A stretch of DNA of 64,000 nucleotides from NCBI GenBank assembly GCA_958510875.1, contig OY294067.1, positions 250,929,736 through 250,993,735 on the forward strand, given 5' to 3'. Under the pieces are notes generated by a model. It was not told where the DNA came from. It searched no databases and saw only the letters and a list, made by a program, of their open reading frames with translations. The DNA comes from Endomychus coccineus (lineage: Eukaryota; Arthropoda; Insecta; Coleoptera; Endomychidae). Below, one piece after another: positions 33,770 through 43,375 of this stretch (position 1 is the first letter of the stretch; each line of letters begins with the position of its first letter). A program made the position numbers and the translations under genes.

Positions 33770-34470
33770 GAGTGCACCTTAGTAGTTTTTCGGGTCGCTG
33801 AACACGAATCCGTAGCCAGATTTACTTGCAATCCATAGAAGGGGTGGTCAAATCGACAAAATTGGCCAATTTCGCACCCCTTATATGTTATTCTGCAATT
33901 TACGTGTTTTTGTCAATTCGAGTGCACCAAGGAGGTTTTTTGGGTCGCTGAACACGAATCCGAAGCCAGATTCACTTGCAATCCATCGTTGAGGTGGTAA
34001 AATTGACAAAATTGGCCAATTTTGCACCCTTGATATGTTGTTTTGCAATTTACGTGTTTTAGGCATTTCGAATGCACCAAGGAGGTTTTATGGGTCGCTG
34101 AATACGATTCCGAAACCAGATTTACTTGAAATTCATTGCTGGGGTGGTGAAATCGACAAAATTGGCCAATTTCGCACCCCTTATATGTTATTCTGCAATT
34201 TACGTGTTTTTGTCAATTCGAGTGCACCAAGGAGGTTTTTTAGGTCGCTTAACACGAATCCGAAGCCAGATTTACTTGCAATCCATCGTTGAGGTGTAAA
34301 ATTGACAAAATTGGCCAATTTTGCACCCTTAATATGTTGCTTTGCAATTTACGTGTTTTTATCATTTCGAGTGCACCAAAAGTGGGTTTTTTGAGTCTCT
34401 GAATACGATTCCAAAGCCAGATTTACTCGAATATCATCGTAGGAGTGAGAAATTTACAAAAATGGCTAAT
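33770..34470 (+). repeat. Left arm tandem array, 150-bp unit, about 4.6 copies
   Basis: GCAATTTACGTGTTTT recurs at about 33895, 34045, 34195 and 34344. Each unit also contains GTGCACCAAGGAGGTTTT, GGGTCGCTGAA and ACAAAATTGGCCAATTT. The units differ by several per cent. Confidence 0.85.
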
Positions 34471-34479
34471 TTGACACGC

Positions 34480-35285
34480 TCCTAAATTTTTATTTTTTTT
34501 GCATTCTAAAATTATTTCGGAGTTTTCTCCTTTTTCAATATTAAGAGGATAGGAATATTAGTAATTGTTTGAAAAAGAACACATATATTTAATAACTACA
34601 CTTTCAGGTTCAAAAAACACTTGATTGATAACACTTAAATGTAACAACTTTCATACACTGACAAACGCTTCTGCGTTCTTGTTGGTTCTTGAACCATAAA
34701 ATACAAAATGAAATATAAATTGAACTATATAAAATACAAATATTCAACTAAAATAATATCAACGCTGTGATACAAATGTAGCTACAAGAGAGAATGTTGT
34801 TCCTTGTCGTCTATAAAGAAACTAAACAGATTGATATGTCCGACATAAGAAGGTGAAAAAAAATCTCTGATTTCAAGCAGTGGACCACGTCATAAACAGA
34901 TGCGACGTTTGAATACATGCACATGTATGTGGTTATAACCTGTGTAACGATCTCAGGGCTGTAAAATGAGATAAGTTTAGAAGGATACAGTCTTTGGTTT
35001 TCTGAATATTAAATATGTATACGAAGGGGCCCAACGCATTAAAAAAAGAAGGAACTTAACAATTATTATGATGAGTATAAAACAACACACCTTCTTATAT
35101 CTACCTTTTCTACATTATATCTGGGTACGTTACTTACAAAATAGAGCACCTGCCGGTATAAAGATAGATGCCTGTATATTAATACCTATAGGTATACTAT
35201 AAACTATACCTGGCGTAGAGATTTTGTATACCTGTGCATGAAGAAACGTAAAAAGGAAAAAAATATATTTTGAAAACAGTTTTAT
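34480..35285. other. Foldback element centre, no coding region
   Basis: Unique AT-rich sequence between the two tandem arrays. No transposase or other protein similarity. Confidence 0.4.
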
Positions 35286-35319
35286 TCTATTTCAAGATAC
35301 CAATATTTTGGTGTTGGTG

Positions 35320-36030
35320 ACCAATTTTGTCTATTTCACCATCCCAACGGTGAATTTTAACTAAATCTGGCTTCGGAATCGTATTCAGCGACCCGAAAAA
35401 CCCCCTTGGTGCAATATAAATGCCTAAAACACGTAAATTGCAAAATAACATATTAGGGGTGCAAAATTGACCAATTTTGTCTATTTCACCACCCCAACGA
35501 TGAATTTTAACTAAATCTGGCTTCGGAATCGTATTCAGCGACCCGAAAAACCCCCTTGGTGCAATATAAATGCCTAAAACACGTAAATTGCAAAATAACA
35601 TATTAGGGGTGCAAAATTGACCAATTTTGTCTATTTCACCACCCCAACGATGAATTTTAAGTAAATCTGGCTTCGGAATCGTATTCAGCGACCCAAAAAA
35701 CCCCCTTGGTGCAATCTAAATGCCTAAAACACGTAAATTGCAAAATAACATATTAGGGGTGCAAAATTGGCCAATTTTCTCGATTTTACCACCCCCACAA
35801 TGGATTTCAAGTAAATCTGTCACCGGATTCGTGTTCAGCGACCCAAAAAACCTCCTTGATGCATTCAAAAACCAAAAACACGTAAATTGCAAAATAACAT
35901 ATTAGGAGTGCGAAATTGGCCAATTTTGTCGATTTGACCACCCCTACGATGTATTGCAAGTAAATCTGGCTACGGATTCGTGTTCAGCGACCCAAAAAAC
36001 CTTCTAGGTGTATTCGAAATGCCAAAATAC
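35320..36030 (-). repeat. Right arm tandem array, 150-bp unit, about 4.7 copies
   Basis: ACACGTAAATTGCAAAATAA recurs at about 35429, 35579, 35729 and 35878. The two units starting near 35401 and 35551 are almost identical, pointing to recent homogenisation. Because 150 is divisible by 3, reading frames with a 50-residue period stay open through the arrays (for example minus 35287-35601). These are best seen as a by-product. Confidence 0.85.
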
Positions 36031-36399
36031 TTTTTTTTGTAGAAAATACAATTCAAGACTTGGCATGTTGCAAATTTGAGGGAGATTTCGGACTATTTTC
36101 GCCCCCAATGGGTGGGGTTGGGGTTCCCAAGAGGTTTTAAGGTGTATGAATGATCCTGAGACCCTCTTGAAGCTAATGCAAAAAAAATTTTTTGATTCGA
36201 ACCTACATGTTTTTTTTTAATTATAGCTAAAATCCCGGTTCACAGCCTGGACTAATGACTGGAGATCATGCCCAGATACTGGGTAACTCTCCTATTCTAA
36301 ATAAGTGCAAGTTATCTAGATGTGTAACCGTTACCAATCCTCCGAGTTATTCCTAGACGAGGGGCAAACCGCAGCCTAAAATTTGTACACCAAACTTCC

Positions 36400-36556
36400 A
36401 CTTCCTAAAGGACTTCCACTAATTTCCTCTAACTTCCACTAACTTCCACCAACTTACACTAACTTCCAATAACTTCCATCAACTACCACCAACTTCCACC
36501 AATTCTACTAACTTCTACCAACTTCCACTAACTTCCATGAACTTCCATTGGCTTAC
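36400..36556. repeat. Minisatellite, about 10-11-bp unit ACTTCCACTA
   Basis: About fifteen imperfect copies of AACTTCCACTA in a row, with almost no G on the plus strand. It lies 150 bp outside the foldback element. Confidence 0.8.
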
Positions 36557-36970
36557 ACATATTTCGCGAGGCACTATCTTGTTGGTTAATATATTTCTTC
36601 AGCTATACCAAACTACAAACTACTGTCTTTTGCAAAAATGTATTGATCATAGTAAGAAATTTATATATACTTTATGTACAATAAGTAACACAACATAATA
36701 GTTTCTTAATTTTCTCACATTTACATGCAATCATATTTCTATTTAGATTTTTTTGATGCGCTTATACCCTTTCTCAATATTAAGTCTATCAGTTCTTGAT
36801 ATCTGAAATGGATTGCAACCAACCATGTTCACAGGACCATAAAATATATGTTTCACATTAACTGTATCTATATCGTCTCATTTAGGCCAGTAAAAGCTTC
36901 TTAAATTTTCTTTCAAGAATTTTAAAGAGAAATTATTCTGAGGCAAACTATTTTTAGTGCGCCCTATATA
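36557..36970. other. No gene recognised
   Basis: AT-rich. Confidence 0.3.
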
Positions 36971-37531
36971 CTACATTGAAGAGAAGAAAGCATAATACAG
37001 TTCCTGTTCTACACAAATAAAACCAGGTTGATTTGGAACTCCACCTTCTTCTCCGGAAGTAAAAGATTCGACATCAGAAGAATCATTATAAACAACCTCT
37101 TTTTCTGATTCTGACGAGCCCTCTGTTGACATATCCTCGTGCACCTCTTTATTTAATTTATTTGGAAGAGGATCAAAATTCTGCAGGTAATCAATATCCT
37201 TAGCTAGTAATTTAGAACTGGGTTCGTCAAACTGTATTATTCCAGAAAAAATTGTTGCAGCATTGTTGGATATCCTGTAAAATAGATTCTTCTTCATTTC
37301 GATAATATGAAAAATTTCATTTTCATCTATGTTATATCAAGTACATAAATACCCAAGACCACGACTAAATCTTTCAAACCCTATTATTTTTGCCGTGTCT
37401 AATAAATAGTGACGTTGCTTATGCGATCCCTCCATATAGCTAAAAGATAGCACCCGCCCCACTATGTAGGTATTTAGGACGTGATGAATACGATTTAAAA
37501 CCTCTATACTGTACATATTGATATCTATCAC
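36971..37531 (-). pseudogene. Unidentified protein, two in-frame halves split by a stop
   Basis: The upstream half (minus 37531-37337) ends GFERFSRGLGYLCT. After one stop the next block reads NIDENEIFHIIEMKKNLFYR into the lower half (37297-36971), which contains an acidic Ser/Glu-rich region (STEGSSESEKEVVYNDSSDV) and ends near 36971. No family recognised. The acidic tail suggests a nuclear or regulatory protein, but that is inference. It could be a host exon relic or a transposon ORF. Confidence 0.35.
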
Positions 37532-37539
37532 TTAGGTAA

Positions 37540-38300
37540 GAATTCCAAAATTCAATCAAATGATTTGTAAATCCATAGCTAGACATTTTATTCAATAAAG
37601 TACGCCAAGTATTGACTGTAGCAACCTAAGTTAGTAACAGTTGATCTGCCAGGCATGATACCATGCTGCTCAGGGGATATCTGCAGTTCTACATGATTGA
37701 AAGTTATTGATGATGGCAATTGGGCTATAATTAGTAACCTCATGTCTATTACCTTTTTTAAAATCCGGTACTAATTTTGAAACTTTCCACAGATCCGGAA
37801 AAGTATGCGATTTTAAGGCTAATGAATATATAAATGAGAGTGGAGCTGCGAATATATTGATGCAACCTTTCACAAAAAAACAGGAATTTGATCTGCACGC
37901 TTCGTGTGACTTGCTTCAAGTCTTTTAGTGACTTGAATCACTTCAGAGGGACTAACAATTGAAAGAGATATAATATTATTATTGTTATTAAACTTATCCG
38001 AAGGTTTATTATTAGTTGAATTATAGTTAATACTTTGGAAGTACTTTGCAAATACATTAACAATATCATGAGGACTAGAGTAGCTAAGATTATCACATTG
38101 AACGTGTTCAGAAATAGAACTGCTTTTATTTTTGGTATGAAAAAATGACCAGAAAGATTTGGAATTACATTTTTTGTAATAAATAATGTAATAATATTAT
38201 ACATAACAACAGAATGAATCAAATTTATAAAAACAAAATAAAATAAAACTTTACTTTGATTTTTATCACATGTATTATAGAAACAAATCATGACTATAGT
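37540..38300 (-). pseudogene. Jockey-like non-LTR reverse transcriptase, N-terminal part
   Basis: Minus-strand order: KSFWSFFHTKNKSSSISEHV, DIVNVFAKYFQSI, PSEVIQVTKRLEASHTKRAD, FIYSLALKSHTFPDLWKVSK, KKGNRHEVTNYSPIAIINNF, then SPEQHGIMPGRSTVTNL. This is the conserved start of the reverse transcriptase of Jockey-type ORF2. Several frameshifts. The catalytic FADD region is not present, so the 3' part is lost. Confidence 0.75.
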
Positions 38301-38377
38301 TTCAACACTAGCGTGCCATGTTCAAACGTTACTTATGTATGAAAATTTTTTTAATTATTGAATTTATCTATTTGTTC

Positions 38378-38470
38378 TAGAATTATTAAAAAATCTGGAG
38401 TTCATGAACTACGTTGTGATGACTGTGATGCTTTGTATATTGGCCAAACAGGTCACAGCTTTACCAGAGA
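38378..38470 (+). pseudogene. PLE GIY-YIG fragment
   Basis: Plus strand: KKSGVHELRCDDCDALYIGQ then TGHSFTRE, the start of a PLE nuclease domain. It stops abruptly where the inverted mariner fragment begins at about 38471. Confidence 0.65.
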
Positions 38471-39048
38471 GTCTCTGGTGTGTTGTGACGGATCCGTGTT
38501 TCGTCCACTGTAACTAAACTGCGCAAACAGTCCCCCTTATCGCACTTTAACATCGCCACATGGTCGCGCTTGTTGTCAACAGAGAGCAAATGCGGCACCC
38601 ATCTGGCAGATAGCTTTCAGCTTTCTCATATTCAAAACTTTATGCAAAATTTTCCGTACCAGTTTGGTTGAGATGCCCATAGCCTCAGTGATCTCGTGCA
38701 CTTTAACTCGCCGAACTTCCAATATTATACCATGAATTTCTGGAGTTGTAATCTCAATTGGACGACCAGAACGTTCAGCGTCCTTTATGGTCAAGCTGCC
38801 ACAACGAAAATCAGTAAAACTCTTGTGAATAGTTCTTATCGATTTTGAGGAGTTCCCATAATGTTTATCAAATGATTCTTGGGCTTGCGTAATGTTCTTC
38901 CACGCAAAAAACAATGTTTAATCATAGAGCGAAATTCACTTTTTTCCGTGTTTGTAAGATCATCATCAGTCTGAAAATTTTAATGCATTTTAGTTTTAGA
39001 TTGTGGTGCCACCTGTTTTATTTTCCAGGGACTTTTCACCTTGCCCTC
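38471..39048 (-). mobile_element. Mariner (SETMAR-type) 5' half, 3'-truncated
   Basis: The TIR is at 39014-39048; read inward on the minus strand it starts GAGGGCAAGGTGAAAAGTCC. The transposase begins near 38925 (EFRSMIKHCFLRG), with a frameshift at an A-run leading into NITQAQESFDKHYGNSSKSI, the DAERSGRPIEIT linker and VKVHEITEAMGISTKLVRKI. It ends about at the block before the first catalytic Asp (GRNTDPSQHTRD, out of frame). The catalytic domain is missing. Same family as 54528-55506 and 63468-64000. Confidence 0.8.
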
Positions 39049-40271
39049 GTAGAACTACTCTTCAACAATTGCATACATTTCATGCATAGTCAATTTGTAC
39101 TAGCAAATATATACAAGAAAAGGAAATCGAAATGCTGTTCGTCAATCTTTTAATTTCACTGGTGTTGGTTTCATTTTGAAATCGTTCATGGTCGCTTTGA
39201 TGAAGTTGTCTATTAGGTAAACTAAGATGCAAGTTTTTCTTTTTGAATATATAATTCCAATAATACTCTCCGCCAAACTGACATATTCAGCGCAATATGA
39301 TATGAAAGCGGTAGGTGTTTACTATTTGCAGTGGCGGCTTTAAAATCAATCATCTAGAGGGTTTTTGTTCTCAAGCATAATATATTACAACACTAAATCC
39401 CTTGGTTTACATCAACCAAACAATCAAACAATGAAGTTCTGGACTGGCATTGGTTCGTTCGAATTGAAGAGACCTCGAGAATTTGGGTCGCTTTGTCTCA
39501 TTAGATTGGCGTGAGGTGATATTCAGAGATGAGTTTAGATTAATCTGAACACGTTACGTCAAATTATACGTCGACCTTAGTCTCATTGTATCTTCGATGT
39601 TTGCACATATTCGATTTCTGGGCTTTTTATGAAGTTGATAAGGTTCCAGAACTAAGCGAACTATAGTTTACTTACTTATAAGATTTATATTCCGCTGTTC
39701 CTTTTTTTTCTTCTTACATCAATAGTCATGCAACATTGATCTCCCTTAGCTTGGCAATACCTATTCAATTGATACGATGCATCAGATTATGACTAGCAAG
39801 CTGTCAGTTATATGCATGAGTATATGTTCTTAGTTGCAGAAAGATGACGAAATTTTATCTCGAGTTTGGAGACTCTTATTTTATTTCCAATTTTATGATT
39901 ATCATTTTCACATGACATCTAGTTATCCAGCTTTCCCAGAGAACGGCTTAGGTACTATGAAGAGACAGTTTCCATGTCCGTTGACAATGCAACCAACACA
40001 TCAATTTCCCTCATTTCTTTTATCCAGACATCTTCAATAAAGGTGACCTTGTTGAATTTTATCAGCTGTTGAGAGCTTCTAGACATTGCTCAATAACGAT
40101 TCGTGAGCGAAGGCGTCTTAGTAAAAGCGAATTTCTATCAACCATTCCAAAAATATGTTAAGACATAATGGTCTTTTCCAGTTGGTACGCTATTATTATA
40201 CACGACTCACAGGAACGGATACTATTGGAAAGAATAACATAGTCAAGAAATCATGTAAATAGACACACCTT
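39049..40271. other. Mostly unassigned; faint Tc1-like scrap
   Basis: Near 39500-39560, LDWREVIFRDEFRLI on the plus strand recalls the Tc1 block around the first catalytic Asp (W..V.FSDES.F). It is too short to call an element. No other feature. Confidence 0.25.
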
Positions 40272-40283
40272 GAACAGTAACAA

Positions 40284-40342
40284 GACGTCCTGTAATCCCA
40301 GACAGCTGTTTCGATCTTCTCATGAGCTCGTCAGTGGGACGA
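40284..40342 (-). ncRNA. Hammerhead-like ribozyme, family E copy 1
   Basis: Minus strand: CGTCCCA (stem I 5' side), CTGACGA (40334-40328), stem II GCTC with GATC after a 7-nt loop (one mismatch here), GAAA (40312-40309), palindromic CAGCTG as stem III, TC, then TGGG, which pairs with CCCA. Outer CGTC also pairs with GACG seven bases further on. Predicted cleavage after the GTC triplet, between 40301 and 40300. Confidence 0.6.
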
Positions 40343-40624
40343 GGCAGACTTGAAGTCATTGATCAACCACCTCTGAAAGTGATATAATAAAATACCCTCG
40401 AAAAAAATTGGCGAACCTAGATGTTCGAACACCATAAGTTGCTGGATTGTCAGCTGGTGGCAGTATTTCCAACTGTTTCCCCGTCGATTCTTTGAATCGC
40501 GAGAACTCTTCTGTCAGTGAATTGCACTCTCAGTGGAACAACCAGGATGGTGTTGGGCAAACATTTTCCAGGGTGTTTTTTTATATCACTTTTCGAGATG
40601 GTTGATCAGTGACTTCACGTCTGC

Positions 40625-40685
40625 CTTGTCCAATTGACGAACTAATGAGAAGAGCAAAACAGGTGTCTGATACTATAGGACTTGT
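40625..40685 (+). ncRNA. Hammerhead-like ribozyme, family E copy 2 (partly decayed)
   Basis: Plus strand: TTGACGA (40634-40640; first core base C changed to T), ACTAATGAGAAGAGC, AAAA in place of GAAA, CAGGTGTC. The GAGC arm of stem II is kept, which shows that copy 1's GATC is the mutated one. Confidence 0.45.
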
Positions 40686-40907
40686 CACTGTTCAACCTGG
40701 TGGACCAAACATTTGTTAAATGACTGCTAACATGAAATGTGTTTGTATTTTATTAGGCAAATCATGTAAGAATGGTGTTGAGGTAAGTAAAAGAATTATA
40801 TTCTAAAAATATTTTAGACGAATACTAGAAAAACTCACAGATTTCAAGGACAAATTCAAAAATGTTCTGATTATAATACACTTACCAACACAACAAAATC
40901 AATAATA

Positions 40908-42371
40908 CACACAACGTCAAAAGTCTTTCACCCCCTATATATCAAATGATTCGATTAAGCCTGATTATTTTTCTTACTGTGGTAAGAAGTAACATGTATT
41001 TAAGGTATATAAAAGACAAAAAAGAGATGTCAATAATGAATCCTGACTGTATTATCAATGTTTTGACAGCAGTGGCAGTGAAAGCATATTCAGCCAAGTG
41101 ACTAGTGTATTAATTTCTTTTGATTTTTTGGATTATCATGCCTGTTCGTGAAATTTCTGCGTTTAATCGAGCAAGACTTACTGCTTTACACGATGGATGG
41201 CACTCTAATCATCAGTTCTAGGAAATGTTGGGCATTCCTAGATCATCTGTTGTGCGAATAGGGCAAGAATTCGATACAGTGGAAAACAGACCACGTAGTG
41301 GACGTCCTCGAGTGTCTAACGAAAGGGAAGATCGTTATTTGGTGCAATATGCTCGCAGACACCGCCTACTTCAGCTCTCAGAAGCCACTTTTAGCTTACG
41401 TTTCGTCGTGTTGTATCCATACCCACTGTACGAAGAAGACTCCATCATGCTAATTTACGTGCTAGAAGATCATTACGGGTCCCTACTCTACTTCCAAGAC
41501 ATCGTGCAGCCGTCTCCGATGGGCGCGAGGGCACAGGAGTTGGCTTTTGCAGCGGTGGAGGTGGGTGTTATTCACAGACGAAACCAGATTTGGACTGGTG
41601 AGGGATGACAATCGGCAAAGAGTCTGGAGAGAATGAGGTCGGCAACAGCGACTTAATTTTCCCCGGGAAGTTGCTCCCTATCAAGGTGGTACTGTTTTGT
41701 TTTGGGGAGGAATAATGTTTAACCGCCGCTCCCCATTAATCCACATTCCACAGAATATGACCAGCCAAATTTACGTCGAACAGGTTATTATGCCCATTAT
41801 CTATCCCATACGTAACGAATTAGGCGAAAATTTTGGGCTTATGGATGATAACGCCCGACCACATTGCGCAAGAAGGGTGCAGGATACACTTCAAGCAGGA
41901 CATATCAATGGACTGGATTGGCCAGCCAACTCGCCGGATGTGAGTCTGATTGAAAACATGTGGGATTACATGAGTAGAGCCATTCACAATCGAATTAACC
42001 CACCTTAGACTGCAGATGAGTTATTCGTCGCGGTGGTAGAGAAATGGAACCATATTTCACAAGACACTATAAACTGCTTGATTATTTCAATGCACAGACG
42101 TGTCAACATGTTATTCCAACGTGGAAGAGGTCTTACCGACTATTAGTCAGTGTACAACAAGTTTCTTTACTTTTTTATTCAATAATTTTTTTCAACAAAT
42201 TCACACATTCTTTACTTTTTAATTTTCTAAGTATCCCAGTTTGTGTAATATAATCCTTTCACAAGAAATAGATCCAACAAACGTTATACTTTGATACGTA
42301 TCTTTTGTTTTTCTAACAAAATATTTTATTAACAAGACTGAATGGGGGGCCAAGACTTTTGACGTTTAGTG
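40908..42371 (+). mobile_element. Tc1-type transposon with intact ends
   Basis: TA (40906-40907 and 42372-42373) flanks 28-bp terminal inverted repeats: left CACACAACGTCAAAAGTCTT, right (reversed) CACTAAACGTCAAAAGTCTT, each followed by a C-run. Length 1.46 kb. One transposase pseudogene inside on the plus strand. Confidence 0.85.
41138..42150 (+). pseudogene. Tc1-family DD34E transposase, broken
   Basis: Starts MPVREISAFNRARLTALHDG at 41138. A TAG at 41219-41221 follows codon 27. The frame resumes with the helix-turn-helix (IPRSSVVRIGQEF) and the GRPR linker (ENRPRSGRPRVSNERED). A frameshift near 41390 moves the frame. FTDETRFGL with the first Asp is readable near 41575 but ends at a TGA near 41625. 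After another shift come VLFWGGIMFN, LMDDNARPHCARRVQ and WPANSPDVSLIENMWD. I count 34 residues between the second Asp and the Glu, so DD34E. All three catalytic residues are conserved although they lie in different frames. Confidence 0.85.
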
Positions 42372-42599
42372 TATTTAACAACATGATAAGCGATTGTAAC
42401 AAAATAACATCAGCTCATCAGAATTTAATAAATTTTTTATAAGCAGCTCAAAAAGCATAGGAATTACCATAAATATTGTTAATAATGCAGAACATGTTAT
42501 TGTAAATATCGATCGGACAGTTGAAATGAATAATTACTTATAAAGATATGCTTGCGATATTGTAGGAAATTAATTTTTTGATGTAATTTAAAGCGAATT

Positions 42600-43375
42600 C
42601 TTTCGATACTAGAAGTGTTCAATCTAATTGTTCCTATCCCAAAAGTTGTACATACCAATATGGCCATTTAGACCTCAGAATACTATATCAGTGTATGAAA
42701 AACTATTAGCAATAGATCAGTTAACAACATGCTATGGATATATTTTAAAATATCCGAACTTAATTACAAACATCCGTGTGAAACTGTTATTTTGAGTATC
42801 TGTGATGAGTGGTACAAAGCAATGGATAAAAGTGACAGAGGTATCAGTTTTCTTAGAGTTTAAGTGCTAAAATGTTTCAAATCATATTATAGATAGATAT
42901 CCGAAATATAATGGCATAATATTACAATCTATAAGGAAAGAATGTTGAGTTCCTCAAGGGACAGTTATGGGTGCCCTACTTCATCATTCACGTTATGATT
43001 TAGTGAAATCAGTGAAAAAGTGTAATATTGAAATATTTGCAGATAATAATAATAAATTTATTTAGATGCTTAAACAGCTGCAATTTATTTAATACCGTGC
43101 TGTAGGTTCCTTGTAGGAGGAAACACAAAAGAAGTAGTTACAGTTTTGAACAATGTCCTCATTCCTTTGAACAACTAGCTGTGTGATAATAGTACGTACT
43201 TGAATATACATATATTGCACTTGGTTCCAGTAATACATTGGGAAAATCAATATGTCTGTGTTGGATATGAATATAAATGGTATGTTGCTAGATAGACTTT
43301 AATGTGTTGAAATATTTACGTGTTCAGTTGGACTTAACCACTCATCCTTAAAGCGCATGCCGCTTATATTTTCTC
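42600..43375 (+). pseudogene. Jockey-like non-LTR reverse transcriptase, catalytic part
   Basis: The plus strand shows VPQGTVMGALL (palm motif), then DLVKSVKKCNIEIFAD, where the catalytic FADD reads FADN. Further on, MNINGMLLDRL and VGLNHSSLK correspond to the usual post-catalytic block. Upstream 42640-42900 has decayed RT sequence. Frameshifts throughout. It could be a relative of the RT at 37540-38300. Confidence 0.6.

Larger units (their letters stand above)
33566..36254. mobile_element. 2.7-kb foldback element with arms of 150-bp tandem repeats
   Basis: The ends TAGTCCAGGCTGTGAACCGG (33566) and its exact complement ending at 36254 frame the element. A non-repetitive outer part (33590-33770 versus 36010-36230; shared TACACCTTAAAACCTCTTGG and CCCACCCATTGGGGGCGA) is followed on each side by 4-5 direct units of about 150 bp, pointing toward each other. 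The trinucleotide ATG lies just outside both ends. This is the layout of FB-type foldback transposons. No transposase is seen in the 0.8-kb centre. Confidence 0.8.
40272..40710. repeat. Inverted pair of a hammerhead-bearing repeat (family E)
   Basis: 40272-40405 and 40572-40710 are inverted copies (TTGAACAGTGAC/GTCACTGTTCAA; ACAGCTGTTTCG and AAAACAGGTGTC; GTTGATCAGTGACTTCA). A third copy in the first orientation is at 53018-53165. Each carries a hammerhead-like core. The 165-bp centre has a short unassigned minus-strand frame (TGKQLEILPPADNPATYGVR). Confidence 0.7.

Noticed and set aside
35287..35601. A repetitive protein encoded by the foldback arms
   Set aside because: The open frame follows from a repeat length divisible by three; no start context, no similarity.
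39480..39570. A Tc1-like transposase fragment
   Set aside because: Only about 15 residues look similar; too little to list as an element on its own.
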